This document shows positions 9,501 to 16,683 of a stretch of 64,000 bases of DNA, piece by piece. The stretch comes from Agaribacillus aureus (GTDB lineage Bacteria > Bacteroidota > Bacteroidia > Cytophagales > Cyclobacteriaceae): contig JAUJEB010000002.1 in assembly GCA_030442055.1 (NCBI GenBank), positions 302,883-366,882 of the forward strand, written 5' to 3'. The notes beneath the pieces were generated by a model, which saw nothing but the letters and a program-made list of their open reading frames with translations, had not been told where the DNA came from and did not search any database. A program made the position numbers and the translations under genes. Each line of letters starts with the position of its first letter. Within the stretch, counting starts at the first letter, position 1.

Positions 9501-10167
9501 CGGAGAGCTGCGGCAAATCGTGGGCAGTGAAATTGCACAGCTGGCCGGCTTTGGCTATCTCAGGGATGACCAGGGACGCCAGGTCTTCGGAGCAAACGGG
9601 GTAGCTTTGAGAACGCCGGAAATCATTTCTTTTGGCAGTGCCCTGCCAACATGGGTAGGTGGTTTTACCAATGCCTTTACCTACAAAGAGTTAAGTTTTT
9701 CATTTCTGATAGATTTTAAGCTGGGTAACAAAATGATGTCGGGAACTAACTTCAACGCCGTTCGTCACGGTCTCCATAAAATCACCCTGGACGGTAGAGA
9801 AGGTGGTGTGGTTGGAGACGGTGTCAATGAGCAGGGAGAACTAAATACCGTCGCCGCTGAAGTGCAAAGATATTGGGAAGTGGTGCGTTCGCAACAGCTG
9901 GTGGAGCCTATTGTTTACAATGGCGGCTTTTGGAAGCTCCGGCAAATTACAGTGGGCTATAACCTCACCAAATTATTACCGGAACGTTTTCCTGTCAAAG
10001 CAGCTCGCTTAAGTTTAGTAGCCAATAATGTGCTAATACTTAAAAAGTGGATCCCCAACATCGATCCTGAAACCTTTGGATTCAGCTCAGACAACCTGGC
10101 AGGCCTGGAATCTACCGGCCTTCCTTCCACCCGCGGGCTTGGATTTAATCTCAATGTAAAATTTTAA
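6583..10167 (+). CDS. SusC/RagA-type TonB-linked outer-membrane protein with STN domain
   Basis: This 1194-residue TonB-dependent glycan importer has four domains. The signal peptide covers about 1-27. An STN (secretin/TonB N-terminal) signalling domain lies at about 45-115 (LVDIIALLQEHYQVSFLYDKML). A carboxypeptidase-regulatory-like domain lies at about 160-250 (ISGKVTEAGSNTPIPGVNILVKGTNTG). After LGEIVVTALGIRKES come the plug, with the SusC signatures LQGKVAGVNI, SKIRIRGQSS and ALYGSRAKDGVIMITTK, and the 22-stranded barrel ending in LGFNLNVKF. The STN domain marks it as a signalling receptor that talks to the FecR upstream. It forms a lidded pair with the SusD lipoprotein encoded next. The substrate is not deducible from sequence; the downstream genes suggest an acidic-sugar-containing glycan. 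Confidence 0.95.
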   Translation: MKPLSIPLKRLTCTVWLAITWPVVIAQDHAALQVALLQDQQVPDERKLVDIIALLQEHYQVSFLYDKMLIKGQATAVQLDLKAGIESNLKKIFHRTSTLTYQKIDLQTYIILKKDRKDPLINMLDPIPAQDKNKNGAPGFNRQFKSYLNKDRQYRSTRRTAEKTISGKVTEAGSNTPIPGVNILVKGTNTGSVTGIDGSYTLVAPDDATVLIFSSVGYVSQEVMINGQSIINVAMLPDVTQLGEIVVTALGIRKESRKVGYATSNVDAREITENRSPNFINALQGKVAGVNISALGTGPAGTSKIRIRGQSSIAGQNNPLIVINGVPIDNTNFGTNPRNEASDSSIGVRSGGGNTSDGGDGLSSINPDDIESMTILKGATAAALYGSRAKDGVIMITTKTRGDGEGIAITYNINYTNESPLDFTDYQYEYGQGENGVRPTSPNPTSGQWSFGERFQPGMTQVLFDNLVLPYAPVRDRVKKFYRNGQNVTNTVTLSSGGEKGGFNLSLSNLKSRGIVPNHTFSRKTVNLGLTHNFNEKFNISANVNYSNEYNRNPPNVAQQDNTIPVTISNLANSMPLEVLEANAFNEAGDEYVYSRFRNRTNPYFTLQRQFQNIRRDRIFGNIALKYNLLPWLTVQGRIGQDYWSRDQDYNNYPTGQASRPPAPSGFSNGIYTQESRRFREINADFLVTANRELGDFGVDLSFGGNHMYRRSDLNSVQVTDFVIRDLYTVQNGRVKDPLYQLRERGVNSLYGSAELSYKGLLYLNGTLRNDWFSTLSPKNRSILYPSISLSYVFSESLKNLPSWLSFGKLRLAYADVGSDSDVQEYSDVLFYSINANFLANGSGNPQPLGNITGNTVPNLDLRPMRASETEIGLELKMFEGRVNLDIAAYQKLTRDQIVSAEISDGSGFTNTLINSGESRNRGVEMLLHVIPYESADFTWDFTFNSAYNKTKVLSLLTDTPGDRITVGRHVFNGELRQIVGSEIAQLAGFGYLRDDQGRQVFGANGVALRTPEIISFGSALPTWVGGFTNAFTYKELSFSFLIDFKLGNKMMSGTNFNAVRHGLHKITLDGREGGVVGDGVNEQGELNTVAAEVQRYWEVVRSQQLVEPIVYNGGFWKLRQITVGYNLTKLLPERFPVKAARLSLVANNVLILKKWIPNIDPETFGFSSDNLAGLESTGLPSTRGLGFNLNVKF

Positions 10168-10266
10168 AAGAAATGTCATGAAACCGAACATGGCTTAATC
10201 GACACATGAAGGAATGATTATAATATGTGAGGTTCCATGTGACCAATGAAAATAAATTATAAACAC

Positions 10267-11799
10267 ATGAAAAAGTTGTTTACATACGGAATATTAGCGT
10301 TTTCACTAACTATTGTGACTTCCTGCGAAGACGACCTGGCAGAGCTTAACGTCAATGAAATTGACCCCACCGCCGTTAACCCGGCCTTTTTGTTAAACAG
10401 TGCTATTTTGGGAACTTCTTTTCCCGTGAGTACCCTGGTATATGACATTGGGATTGTTCAGCAGATCATCTCACCTAACTCAGGTGTGCTCACCGGAGCG
10501 AATTACAACCAGGATAACCGAAATTCCACCCAAGGGCTCTGGCAAGACTATTTTCGAACAGTGATCCGCAACACACGCGATGTGATCCGAAGAATTGACG
10601 CGGATGAACCGGACCGGAACAACCTGAAGCAGATGGCCAGAATTATCCAGGCTTTTGCATTTATGGTTTTAACCGATGCCTATGGCGACATTCCTTTTTC
10701 AGAAGCGGGAATGGCTTTTCCCGACCAAATATTACTACCGGGTTATGACGATCAGCAGGCGATTTACGCCGAGCTGATCCAGGAGATTGAAGAAGCTACC
10801 ATAGCCCTCGATCAGGCGGGCGTCGTTGAAACATCCGACATTTTATATGAGGGAAACATTGATCAGTGGAAAAAATTAGGTTACTCCCTATTGCTCAGGG
10901 CGGGCATGCGACTGACTAAAGTCGACCCGGGCACCGCCGCCCAGGTGGCCCAACGCGCATTCCAGGGAGGTGTTATGAATGCCAATGATGACAACATGAT
11001 AATCCGGCATGATGCCAACTACAACAATAATTACGGCCGTTTATTAAACGCCACGGAAGCCAACAACTTTTACCTGACAGAGCCTTTCATCGATTTTCTA
11101 AAAAACACCAATGATCCCCGACTATCGGCCATTGCCGTAACCTATGTAGGTGCAGCGTCGGGACCGGAACAGATTCCCGGTCCTGACGGCAATGGCTCCA
11201 ACGATCCTGCCACGCAGGTGGGAATGCCTATGGGCCACGATAACAATTCCATTGTCGGCGTTGCCGCCGACCTGGGTTTGACCAGCTTTTATGAATTTGC
11301 CCAGGCCGATCGTACCCGGGTTGTGAAGCAGGATGCACCCATGTTTTTAATAACGGCCAGCCAGACACAGCTACTATTGGCAGAAGCCGCGGAGAGGGGT
11401 TGGATTACCGGATCACCGGCAGATTATTACAATGCAGGCGTTCGTGCGCATATGGAGCAAATGAGCCTTTATGACGCCGCATCAACCATTCCTTCCGCAA
11501 CAATTGATACATATCTTAACAACAATCCATTTTCCGCAGGTACTGCCCTGGAACAGATCAACGACCAATACTGGATTGCTTCTTTCTTAAATGGCCCGGA
11601 GGCTTTTGCGAACTTTCGAAGATCGGGGTTCCCCAATCTGACCCCTAATCCCTTCCCAAGCCAGGATATAAGCGGGGATTTTATACGCCGTCTTACCTAT
11701 CCAAACTCAGAAATCTCCGTAAATACAGAAAACGTCAATGTTGCCATTGCCCGCCAGGGGCCCGACAATTTAGATACCCGCATCTGGTGGGACCAATAA
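10267..11799 (+). CDS. SusD/RagB-like nutrient-binding outer-membrane lipoprotein
   Basis: This is the surface lipoprotein partner of SusC, about 510 residues. The start at 10267 gives a lipoprotein signal of ordinary length (MKKLFTYGILAFSLTIVTSC, lipobox VTSC); the ATG at 10246 would add seven residues before it. The following CEDDLAELN is a typical SusD N-terminus. It has the helical TPR-like scaffold of the SusD-like family 2 (WQDYFRTVIRNTRDVIRRI, AFAFMVLTDAYGDIPFSEA, QATYAEL-type helices, and the late LLLAEAAERGW segment). It binds oligosaccharide and closes over the SusC barrel. It lies about 100 bp after susC on the same strand. The ending (LDTRIWWDQ) is normal for the family, so the gene is intact. 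Confidence 0.93.
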   Translation: MKKLFTYGILAFSLTIVTSCEDDLAELNVNEIDPTAVNPAFLLNSAILGTSFPVSTLVYDIGIVQQIISPNSGVLTGANYNQDNRNSTQGLWQDYFRTVIRNTRDVIRRIDADEPDRNNLKQMARIIQAFAFMVLTDAYGDIPFSEAGMAFPDQILLPGYDDQQAIYAELIQEIEEATIALDQAGVVETSDILYEGNIDQWKKLGYSLLLRAGMRLTKVDPGTAAQVAQRAFQGGVMNANDDNMIIRHDANYNNNYGRLLNATEANNFYLTEPFIDFLKNTNDPRLSAIAVTYVGAASGPEQIPGPDGNGSNDPATQVGMPMGHDNNSIVGVAADLGLTSFYEFAQADRTRVVKQDAPMFLITASQTQLLLAEAAERGWITGSPADYYNAGVRAHMEQMSLYDAASTIPSATIDTYLNNNPFSAGTALEQINDQYWIASFLNGPEAFANFRRSGFPNLTPNPFPSQDISGDFIRRLTYPNSEISVNTENVNVAIARQGPDNLDTRIWWDQ

Positions 11800-11803
11800 A
11801 CGA

Positions 11804-11839
11804 GACGCTCGCCCATTCGGCGCGAGCGTCCCGCTCGTG
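11804..11839 (+). repeat. GC-rich hairpin with alternative pairings, REP-like
   Basis: Immediately after the susD stop, GACGCTCGC (11804-11812) pairs perfectly with GCGAGCGTC (11822-11830) around a 9-nt loop. The right arm can instead pair downstream: CGAGCG (11823-11828) with CGCTCG (11832-11837). The two folds are mutually exclusive. There is no T-tract, so it is not a standard terminator. It may be a dispersed REP-type palindrome or a 3' stabiliser separating susCD from the catabolic genes. The structure is seen; the role is inference. Confidence 0.5.
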
Positions 11840-11877
11840 CCATTCGTCCAAAAAAGATATAACCAACTGACTGTCAA

Positions 11878-12831
11878 ATGAATAACAACCTCTATATAAA
11901 AAACCACTTAAATCAAATACCACTCATCCTGCTCCTAGCCTTTCTTATTACCCCCAGCGCTACCGCACAGACCCTTTCCAAAGAGCAAATGATTTTTTAT
12001 ACTGGCCATTGGGAAGGTGAACGCTTTGCAGATGGCCGCCCCAAAGTTCCTGATGATCTGCTGCAACGCATGCGTGCTGTGACGCACGAAGAAGCATGGT
12101 CAGTCATGAAGAATGAAGGTTACAAACACCAGTATGAAGAGGGCTGGTTGGTAGTGCAACCCGATAGCATACTGGTAGGAAGGGCCTTCACCGCTCAGTT
12201 TATGCCCGGTAGGCCTGATGTTTATGAGGCTATACTTAAAAAAGGGCGCGTCAAAGGCCAAAACGCCTGGCCTGTGGATGCCTTGTCACCTGGCGATATT
12301 TACGTGGCTGATCAGTTTGGAGCGCACATCGACGGCCCTACTATCGGCGATAACCTGGCGAATGCCATCTTTGCCAATTCCGGCAACGGCATTGTATACA
12401 ACGGCGCCATCAGGGATATTGAAGGCATCAAAGCACTGACGGGCTTTATTGCATTCGTACGAAGCTACCACCCCTCCCACCATAATCCCGCGCACAACAT
12501 AAACACCACATTAATGGGTATCAATGTACCCATTAACATTGGCAGCGTTATGGTAATCCCCGGTGATATCATCCTGGGTAAGAATGGGGGCATATCGGTA
12601 ATTCCAGCGCACCTGGCTGAAAAAGTAGTAACCACCTCGGAAGTCATTCGGCTGAGGGATATGTTTGGACATTTGCGTTTGCGGGAAAAAAAGTATACAG
12701 CGGGACAAATTGACTCCCGCTGGACCGGCGAGATTGAAAAGGATTTTTCGCAATGGCTTGAGCAAAATATTAATGAGCTACCGGTGCCTCGCGCACAAAT
12801 CCAATCCATATTAAAGGAACGAACATGGTAA
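11878..12831 (+). CDS. Exported RraA-family (HMG/CHA aldolase-like) protein
   Basis: This 317-residue protein has a Sec signal peptide (hydrophobic core LILLLAFLITPSATA, cleavage before Q) followed by an RraA/dimethylmenaquinone methyltransferase-like domain. Family features are visible at about 160-200: IGDNLANAIFANSGNGIVYNGAIRDIEG, with the metal-binding RD pair, and later NIGSVMVIPGDIILGKNGGISVIP. Enzymatic family members cleave 4-hydroxy-4-methyl-2-oxoglutarate or related 2-keto-3-deoxy acids; others (RraA) inhibit RNase E. The signal peptide argues against the RNase E role. The gene is followed after 17 bp by two sugar-acid dehydratase-like genes, so a likely job is aldol cleavage of the 2-keto-3-deoxy acids they would make. 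The pathway role is inference. Confidence 0.82.
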   Translation: MNNNLYIKNHLNQIPLILLLAFLITPSATAQTLSKEQMIFYTGHWEGERFADGRPKVPDDLLQRMRAVTHEEAWSVMKNEGYKHQYEEGWLVVQPDSILVGRAFTAQFMPGRPDVYEAILKKGRVKGQNAWPVDALSPGDIYVADQFGAHIDGPTIGDNLANAIFANSGNGIVYNGAIRDIEGIKALTGFIAFVRSYHPSHHNPAHNINTTLMGINVPINIGSVMVIPGDIILGKNGGISVIPAHLAEKVVTTSEVIRLRDMFGHLRLREKKYTAGQIDSRWTGEIEKDFSQWLEQNINELPVPRAQIQSILKERTW

Positions 12832-12848
12832 ATATTTAAACACTAACA

Positions 12849-14123
12849 ATGAAAAAACTAACCAGTCGCCGGAACTTTATAAGTAAGTCAGCCCGGGCCT
12901 CAATGGGTTTTAGCCTTATGACGCAATTTGGGAATGATCTTTTCATGGCCATCCGGAAACAATCTTTGTACTCGACACCCAGCGATTTAAAAATTACCTC
13001 GGTAGTTTGCGCCTATATCCGCAATGGCCATAGCCTTTTTGTCAAGGTATTTACCAACCAGGATATCTGGGGAAATGGGGAGGCGGTCGACGCTACCCCT
13101 GGCACCTACCACCTAGTAAAAATCATGGGCGAACGGATCAAGGGTAAAAACCCTTTGAACATGCACCGGATTTTTGAAGACGTGCGGCGACGTGGATTTT
13201 TTGAGGGGGCGCAAGGTGGCATGTACATCTCCGTATTAACGGCCATTGAGTCCGCTTTATGGGATCTTGCCGGGAAGGCCCTTGGATTGCCTGTGTATCA
13301 ACTTCTGGGAGGTAAATTCCGGGACCGCATTAGAGTGTATTGCGATACCGCCAGCAGCCGGGAAAAGCCTGAAATCATGGCACAACGTGCCAGAGCAGCG
13401 GTTGACGAGCACAAATTTACAGCGGTTAAATTTGATATTGACGATAGTAATGATCCCCATAAGTACGATCCGTATAATTGGACCGTAAGCCCAGGGGAGC
13501 TGCAACGCATGCTGGACCAGATCAGCGCGGTAAGGGCGGAGCTGGGTCCGGATATAGACATATGTGTGGATATGCATGGCCGCTTTGACACAACTTCGGG
13601 AAAACGGGTGGCAAAAGCCATGGAACCGCTGCAGCTCATGTGGCTGGAGGAACCTATTCCGGCTGAAAATGCAGATGCTTACCGGCGGATTACCGAAAGT
13701 ACCAGCACACCCATTTGCGCGGGCGAAAACCTTTACCTCACCTATGGTTTCAGAAGATTGTTGGAAATAGGAGCTGTAGACATTATCATGCCCGACCTCC
13801 AGAAAGCAGGCGGACTGGGAGAAGCACAGCGCATCGCCAACCTTGCCAATGTTTATTATACACCGTTTGCACCCCATATGGTAGCTTCCTATTTAGGCGC
13901 CATGGCATCCGCCCACGTCTGTGCATCCGTTCCAAACTTTTTGATACTCGAGTGGCAAATCTATTTTCATACCAATCCTATGTTCAGGGAAATTGTTAAT
14001 TATGATGAACCCATGATTATTGATGGTTACATCCCCGTATCCGATAAGCCAGGTATTGGGGTTGAAATCAATGATGAAGGTCTGGCAAAATATGCGGATA
14101 AAGACCTTCCATTTTTTAAATAG
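12849..14123 (+). CDS. Tat-exported mandelate racemase/galactonate dehydratase-like enzyme
   Basis: This 424-residue enolase-superfamily protein starts with a twin-arginine signal (SRRNFISK, then a weakly hydrophobic stretch). The capping domain is followed by the TIM barrel with the full mandelate racemase subgroup ligand set at canonical spacing: D241, E267 and E293 (26 residues apart each) for Mg2+, and the His343-Asp316 dyad (+50 and +23 from E293). K194 sits in the strand that carries the KxK/KxH base. The D241-x-H243 pair is the galactonate dehydratase-type arrangement. Such enzymes abstract the proton alpha to a carboxylate and dehydrate sugar acids to 2-keto-3-deoxy acids. The exact substrate cannot be named. 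It is co-directional with the RraA-like gene and with a second paralogue. Confidence 0.88.
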   Translation: MKKLTSRRNFISKSARASMGFSLMTQFGNDLFMAIRKQSLYSTPSDLKITSVVCAYIRNGHSLFVKVFTNQDIWGNGEAVDATPGTYHLVKIMGERIKGKNPLNMHRIFEDVRRRGFFEGAQGGMYISVLTAIESALWDLAGKALGLPVYQLLGGKFRDRIRVYCDTASSREKPEIMAQRARAAVDEHKFTAVKFDIDDSNDPHKYDPYNWTVSPGELQRMLDQISAVRAELGPDIDICVDMHGRFDTTSGKRVAKAMEPLQLMWLEEPIPAENADAYRRITESTSTPICAGENLYLTYGFRRLLEIGAVDIIMPDLQKAGGLGEAQRIANLANVYYTPFAPHMVASYLGAMASAHVCASVPNFLILEWQIYFHTNPMFREIVNYDEPMIIDGYIPVSDKPGIGVEINDEGLAKYADKDLPFFK

Positions 14124-14251
14124 CCATCAAATTCTTACTTTGAATACAGGTTGACCTATACGGCCTATAAAAAACACGATGATTACCGGAATATGCGTAA
14201 GCCTTCTGGCATTGTGTACACCTTTTAACTTATCTAAAAACATTTAATAAC

Positions 14252-15673
14252 ATGAAGACGAAAAATATTCTGGAACGCCTGAAGCCACCAAAAGCTAAAA
14301 ACTACGACCGCCGTGATTTCCTGCAAAAGGCGGGTATGGGAGGCCTTGGTATCGGCGCTTTTTTGCACAAACCTATTGAAGAAACCTTGGAATATACCAC
14401 CCAAAAGGTAAACCGCCACTCTTCCCCTACCGACCTGAAAATTACGGATTTGCGGATTGCCGAAGTCGCAGGTGCTCCTATGCCCTGCCCTATTATTAAA
14501 ATCGATACCAACCAGGGTATTTATGGCCTTGGTGAGGTAAGAGACCATGCCAGTCCAAAATATGCCCTTATGCTAAAAAGCCGCATACTGGGAGAAAACC
14601 CTTGTAACGTGGACAGGATTTTTAAAAAAATAAAACAATTCGGAGGCCACTCCAGACAGGCCGGCGGGGTATGCGGTGTTGAAATGGCCTTGTGGGACCT
14701 GGCAGGAAAAGCTTACAATGTGCCGGCTTATCAGCTGGTCGGTGGAAAATTCAGAGACAGAATTAGGCTGTATTGCGATACCACCAGTTCTGACGACCCG
14801 ATTACTTATGCAAAACGAATGAAGGAGCGGGTTGACCAGGGATTTACATTTTTAAAAATGGATTTTGGCATACAAATGCTAAAAAATGAGGAGAACATGG
14901 TGATCAACAAGGGAATGTATGACATTGGCAAGCAATGGGACCGGAACTATGGCAGCTATGGGGCTACGGCTCACCCCTTCACCCGTATTCAGATCACCGA
15001 CGCGGGTTTGGAAAAAATGGTTGACTACGTTAGACAAGTAAGAGATATTGTCGGCTATGAGATCCCGCTGGCGGCAGATCATTTTGGCCATTTCGATACC
15101 AATGAAGCCATTCGCCTGGGTGAGGCCCTGGAACCTTACCGACTGGCCTTTCTGGAAGATCTGGTGCCATGGCAATATACTGACAAGTGGAAACAGATCA
15201 CTCATGCTATCAATACACCCACACTCACCGGCGAAGACATCTATTTAAAGGAGGAGTTTATTAAATTAATTGATGCAAAAGCCATCGATATGATCCACCC
15301 CGATCTGGCTTCCTCGGGAGGCATATTGGAAACTAAAAAAATAGGCGATTATGCGGAGGAACATGGTATTCCTATGGTAATGCATTTTGCCGGGACACCG
15401 GTATCACTGATGGCCAATGTGCATTGCGCCGCCGCTACCCAAAACTTTATAGCGCTGGAAAACCACTCGGTCGATATTCCCTGGTGGGAAGATCTGGTAA
15501 TTGGGGACAAACCATTGGTACAGAACGGTCACGTGAAGGTACCGGAAAAACCCGGATTAGGTATTTCCCTCAACGAAGATGTTGTAAAAGCTCATTTGAA
15601 AAAGGGTACAAAATATTTTGCCCCTACCAAGGAATGGGATACCGTTGATTCGGCGGACAGGCAATGGAGTTGA
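14252..15673 (+). CDS. Second Tat-exported mandelate racemase/muconate lactonizing enzyme-like protein
   Basis: This 473-residue paralogue of the preceding gene also has a Tat motif (DRRDFLQKAGMGGLGIGAF). The catalytic geometry is intact: D276, E302 and E328 as metal ligands 26 residues apart, D351 and H378 as the His-Asp dyad (+23, +50), and K202 in the base strand (LKMDF). DHFGH (276-280) places a histidine next to the first ligand, as in acid-sugar dehydratases. It carries a longer N-terminus and a roughly 30-residue insert at 210-245 compared with ordinary family members. The 128-bp gap before it is larger than the others, but the strand and context suggest one locus. It probably acts on an epimeric or differently substituted sugar acid. 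The substrate is unknown. Confidence 0.87.
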   Translation: MKTKNILERLKPPKAKNYDRRDFLQKAGMGGLGIGAFLHKPIEETLEYTTQKVNRHSSPTDLKITDLRIAEVAGAPMPCPIIKIDTNQGIYGLGEVRDHASPKYALMLKSRILGENPCNVDRIFKKIKQFGGHSRQAGGVCGVEMALWDLAGKAYNVPAYQLVGGKFRDRIRLYCDTTSSDDPITYAKRMKERVDQGFTFLKMDFGIQMLKNEENMVINKGMYDIGKQWDRNYGSYGATAHPFTRIQITDAGLEKMVDYVRQVRDIVGYEIPLAADHFGHFDTNEAIRLGEALEPYRLAFLEDLVPWQYTDKWKQITHAINTPTLTGEDIYLKEEFIKLIDAKAIDMIHPDLASSGGILETKKIGDYAEEHGIPMVMHFAGTPVSLMANVHCAAATQNFIALENHSVDIPWWEDLVIGDKPLVQNGHVKVPEKPGLGISLNEDVVKAHLKKGTKYFAPTKEWDTVDSADRQWS

Positions 15674-15701
15674 TCGAAATCGACATAGTTTTAAATCTGA
15701 T

Positions 15702-15794
15702 ATGAATTCTCTTGATCCCTGGTTTTGGAGATGGACAGACCATTTTCAAGCCTTGGATCAACGGAATAAAGTACAGGATCTTCGGAGATCTTAA
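15702..15794 (+). CDS. Possible 30-residue tryptophan-rich ORF
   Basis: A short ORF begins 28 bp after the preceding dehydratase gene and reads MNSLDPWFWRWTDHFQAL, then a charged tail, with three tryptophans in four residues. Its stop overlaps the end of the convergent SRPBCC gene. It has no signal peptide and matches nothing I know. It could be a chance ORF or the remnant of a longer gene. Confidence 0.15.
   Translation: MNSLDPWFWRWTDHFQALDQRNKVQDLRRS
15775..15792. terminator. Hairpin at convergent gene ends
   Basis: AGGATCT (15775-15781) pairs with AGATCTT (15786-15792, one G-U) around a TCGG loop. It sits exactly where the plus-strand dehydratase locus meets the end of the minus-strand SRPBCC gene. 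The T-run is poor on both strands, so a bidirectional terminator is only possible. Confidence 0.3.
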
Positions 15795-16255
15795 TTAGTC
15801 ATCCTAGCAAGATAAGCCTCTAATCCATCAAAATTAGCGCCCCAGCCGTTCATGACACCCATGTTCTCCTGTTTCCTGCAATATTCTTCGGAAGCATGAA
15901 TAACACTAAATGTCAACTTGGTTTGATCTCCTAGGTCTTCGAATAATGCCACAATGATCACACTTTCGGTTACGGGGGCAAAGTCGGCGGAGGATACGAT
16001 TTTTTCAAATTCAATAATTTCGGAAAAAACACCTTTCGCTGGGAATTCGGAACCGTCCGGTGCCGTCATGATATACTTCCATCGGCCTCCGGGTCTAAAA
16101 TCCAGCTCTACAACCGCTGTCTTCATGCCCCTGGGGCCCCACCATGCGGCTATATGCTCAGGCTGGGTCCAGGCCTCCCAAACCAATTTTCGGGGGGCGT
16201 TAAAAGTCCGCTGTAAAAGCAAAGTGCGGTTCATTAGCTCTTTTTTTTCTGTCAT
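15791..16255 (-). CDS. SRPBCC/AHSA1 domain protein
   Basis: The 154-residue cytoplasmic protein is a single START/AHSA1-like domain: LLLQRTFNAPRKLVWEAWTQPEHIAAWWGPRGMKT at the start, FRPGGRWKYIMTAPDGSEFPAKGVFSEI in the middle, and the closing helix ENMGVMNGWGANFDGLEAYLA. The family forms a ligand-binding helix-grip cavity. Such genes are commonly encoded just downstream of an ArsR-type repressor, but none is present here. A strong inverted repeat of ArsR-operator type lies 136 bp upstream. The ligand is unknown. The gene is alone and converges on locus 1. Confidence 0.88.
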   Translation of the reverse strand: MTEKKELMNRTLLLQRTFNAPRKLVWEAWTQPEHIAAWWGPRGMKTAVVELDFRPGGRWKYIMTAPDGSEFPAKGVFSEIIEFEKIVSSADFAPVTESVIIVALFEDLGDQTKLTFSVIHASEEYCRKQENMGVMNGWGANFDGLEAYLARMTN

Positions 16256-16683
16256 CTTTTTAAATTTTTAGACTGTAAATCATGGCTATATATTCCAGAT
16301 AATTCAAGAAGTGGTAAATGTCGCCCACATAGGTACTGAATGCCTCTTCCTCCCTTTTCTCTTGTCCGGCGATATCATTAAATATGTTACCGAATGGTTA
16401 CAAATATATATGTAACCATTCGATTACGCAACAATTATCTTCTTTTTATTGACGTTGTGCTTTTTGATAAATTGTTAAGTAAATCTTTTATTAACACTTC
16501 AAGTACTAATATCTATATATTTATTAACCAGCACTTTAATTAAATAAAATACAGATTTTAAGCATAGAAGCTTCTATTAAATTTACCCGGCCCGTCTTTT
16601 CAGCACTTCGTATTTAACAGAGAGCGCTTTATTTCTTTTACGTCATAAAATGACTAAATTGAATCGCGTTAAATCCAACCTTT
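16256..16683. other. 428-bp divergent intergenic region
   Basis: This AT-rich region separates the SRPBCC gene (minus) and the TPR-CHAT gene (plus). It holds the inverted repeat at 16391-16422 described separately. I see no other gene, and no convincing TAnnTTTG box in the part before 16684. Confidence 0.6.
16391..16422. promoter_or_regulatory. ArsR-type inverted-repeat operator candidate
   Basis: CGAATGGTTACA (16391-16402) and TGTAACCATTCG (16411-16422) are perfect 12-bp inverted arms around 8 bp of alternating A/T. Flanking bases extend each arm into a degenerate GTAACCATTCG(A/G)..TAC unit (GTTACCGAATGGTTAC at 16386-16401, and GTAACCATTCGATTAC at 16412-16427). From general knowledge this resembles operators of ArsR/SdpR-type repressors that pair with SRPBCC genes. 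It lies in the shared promoter region of the SRPBCC and TPR-CHAT genes. The identification of the regulator is inference. Confidence 0.5.

Noticed and set aside
13257..13877. 206-codon minus-strand ORF inside the first dehydratase-like gene
   Set aside because: The plus-strand frame carries the complete enolase-superfamily active site; the antisense frame has no motif.
14179..14247. 22-codon ORF between the two dehydratase-like genes
   Set aside because: Looks like a chance hydrophobic ORF; no supporting signal and no room for a full gene.
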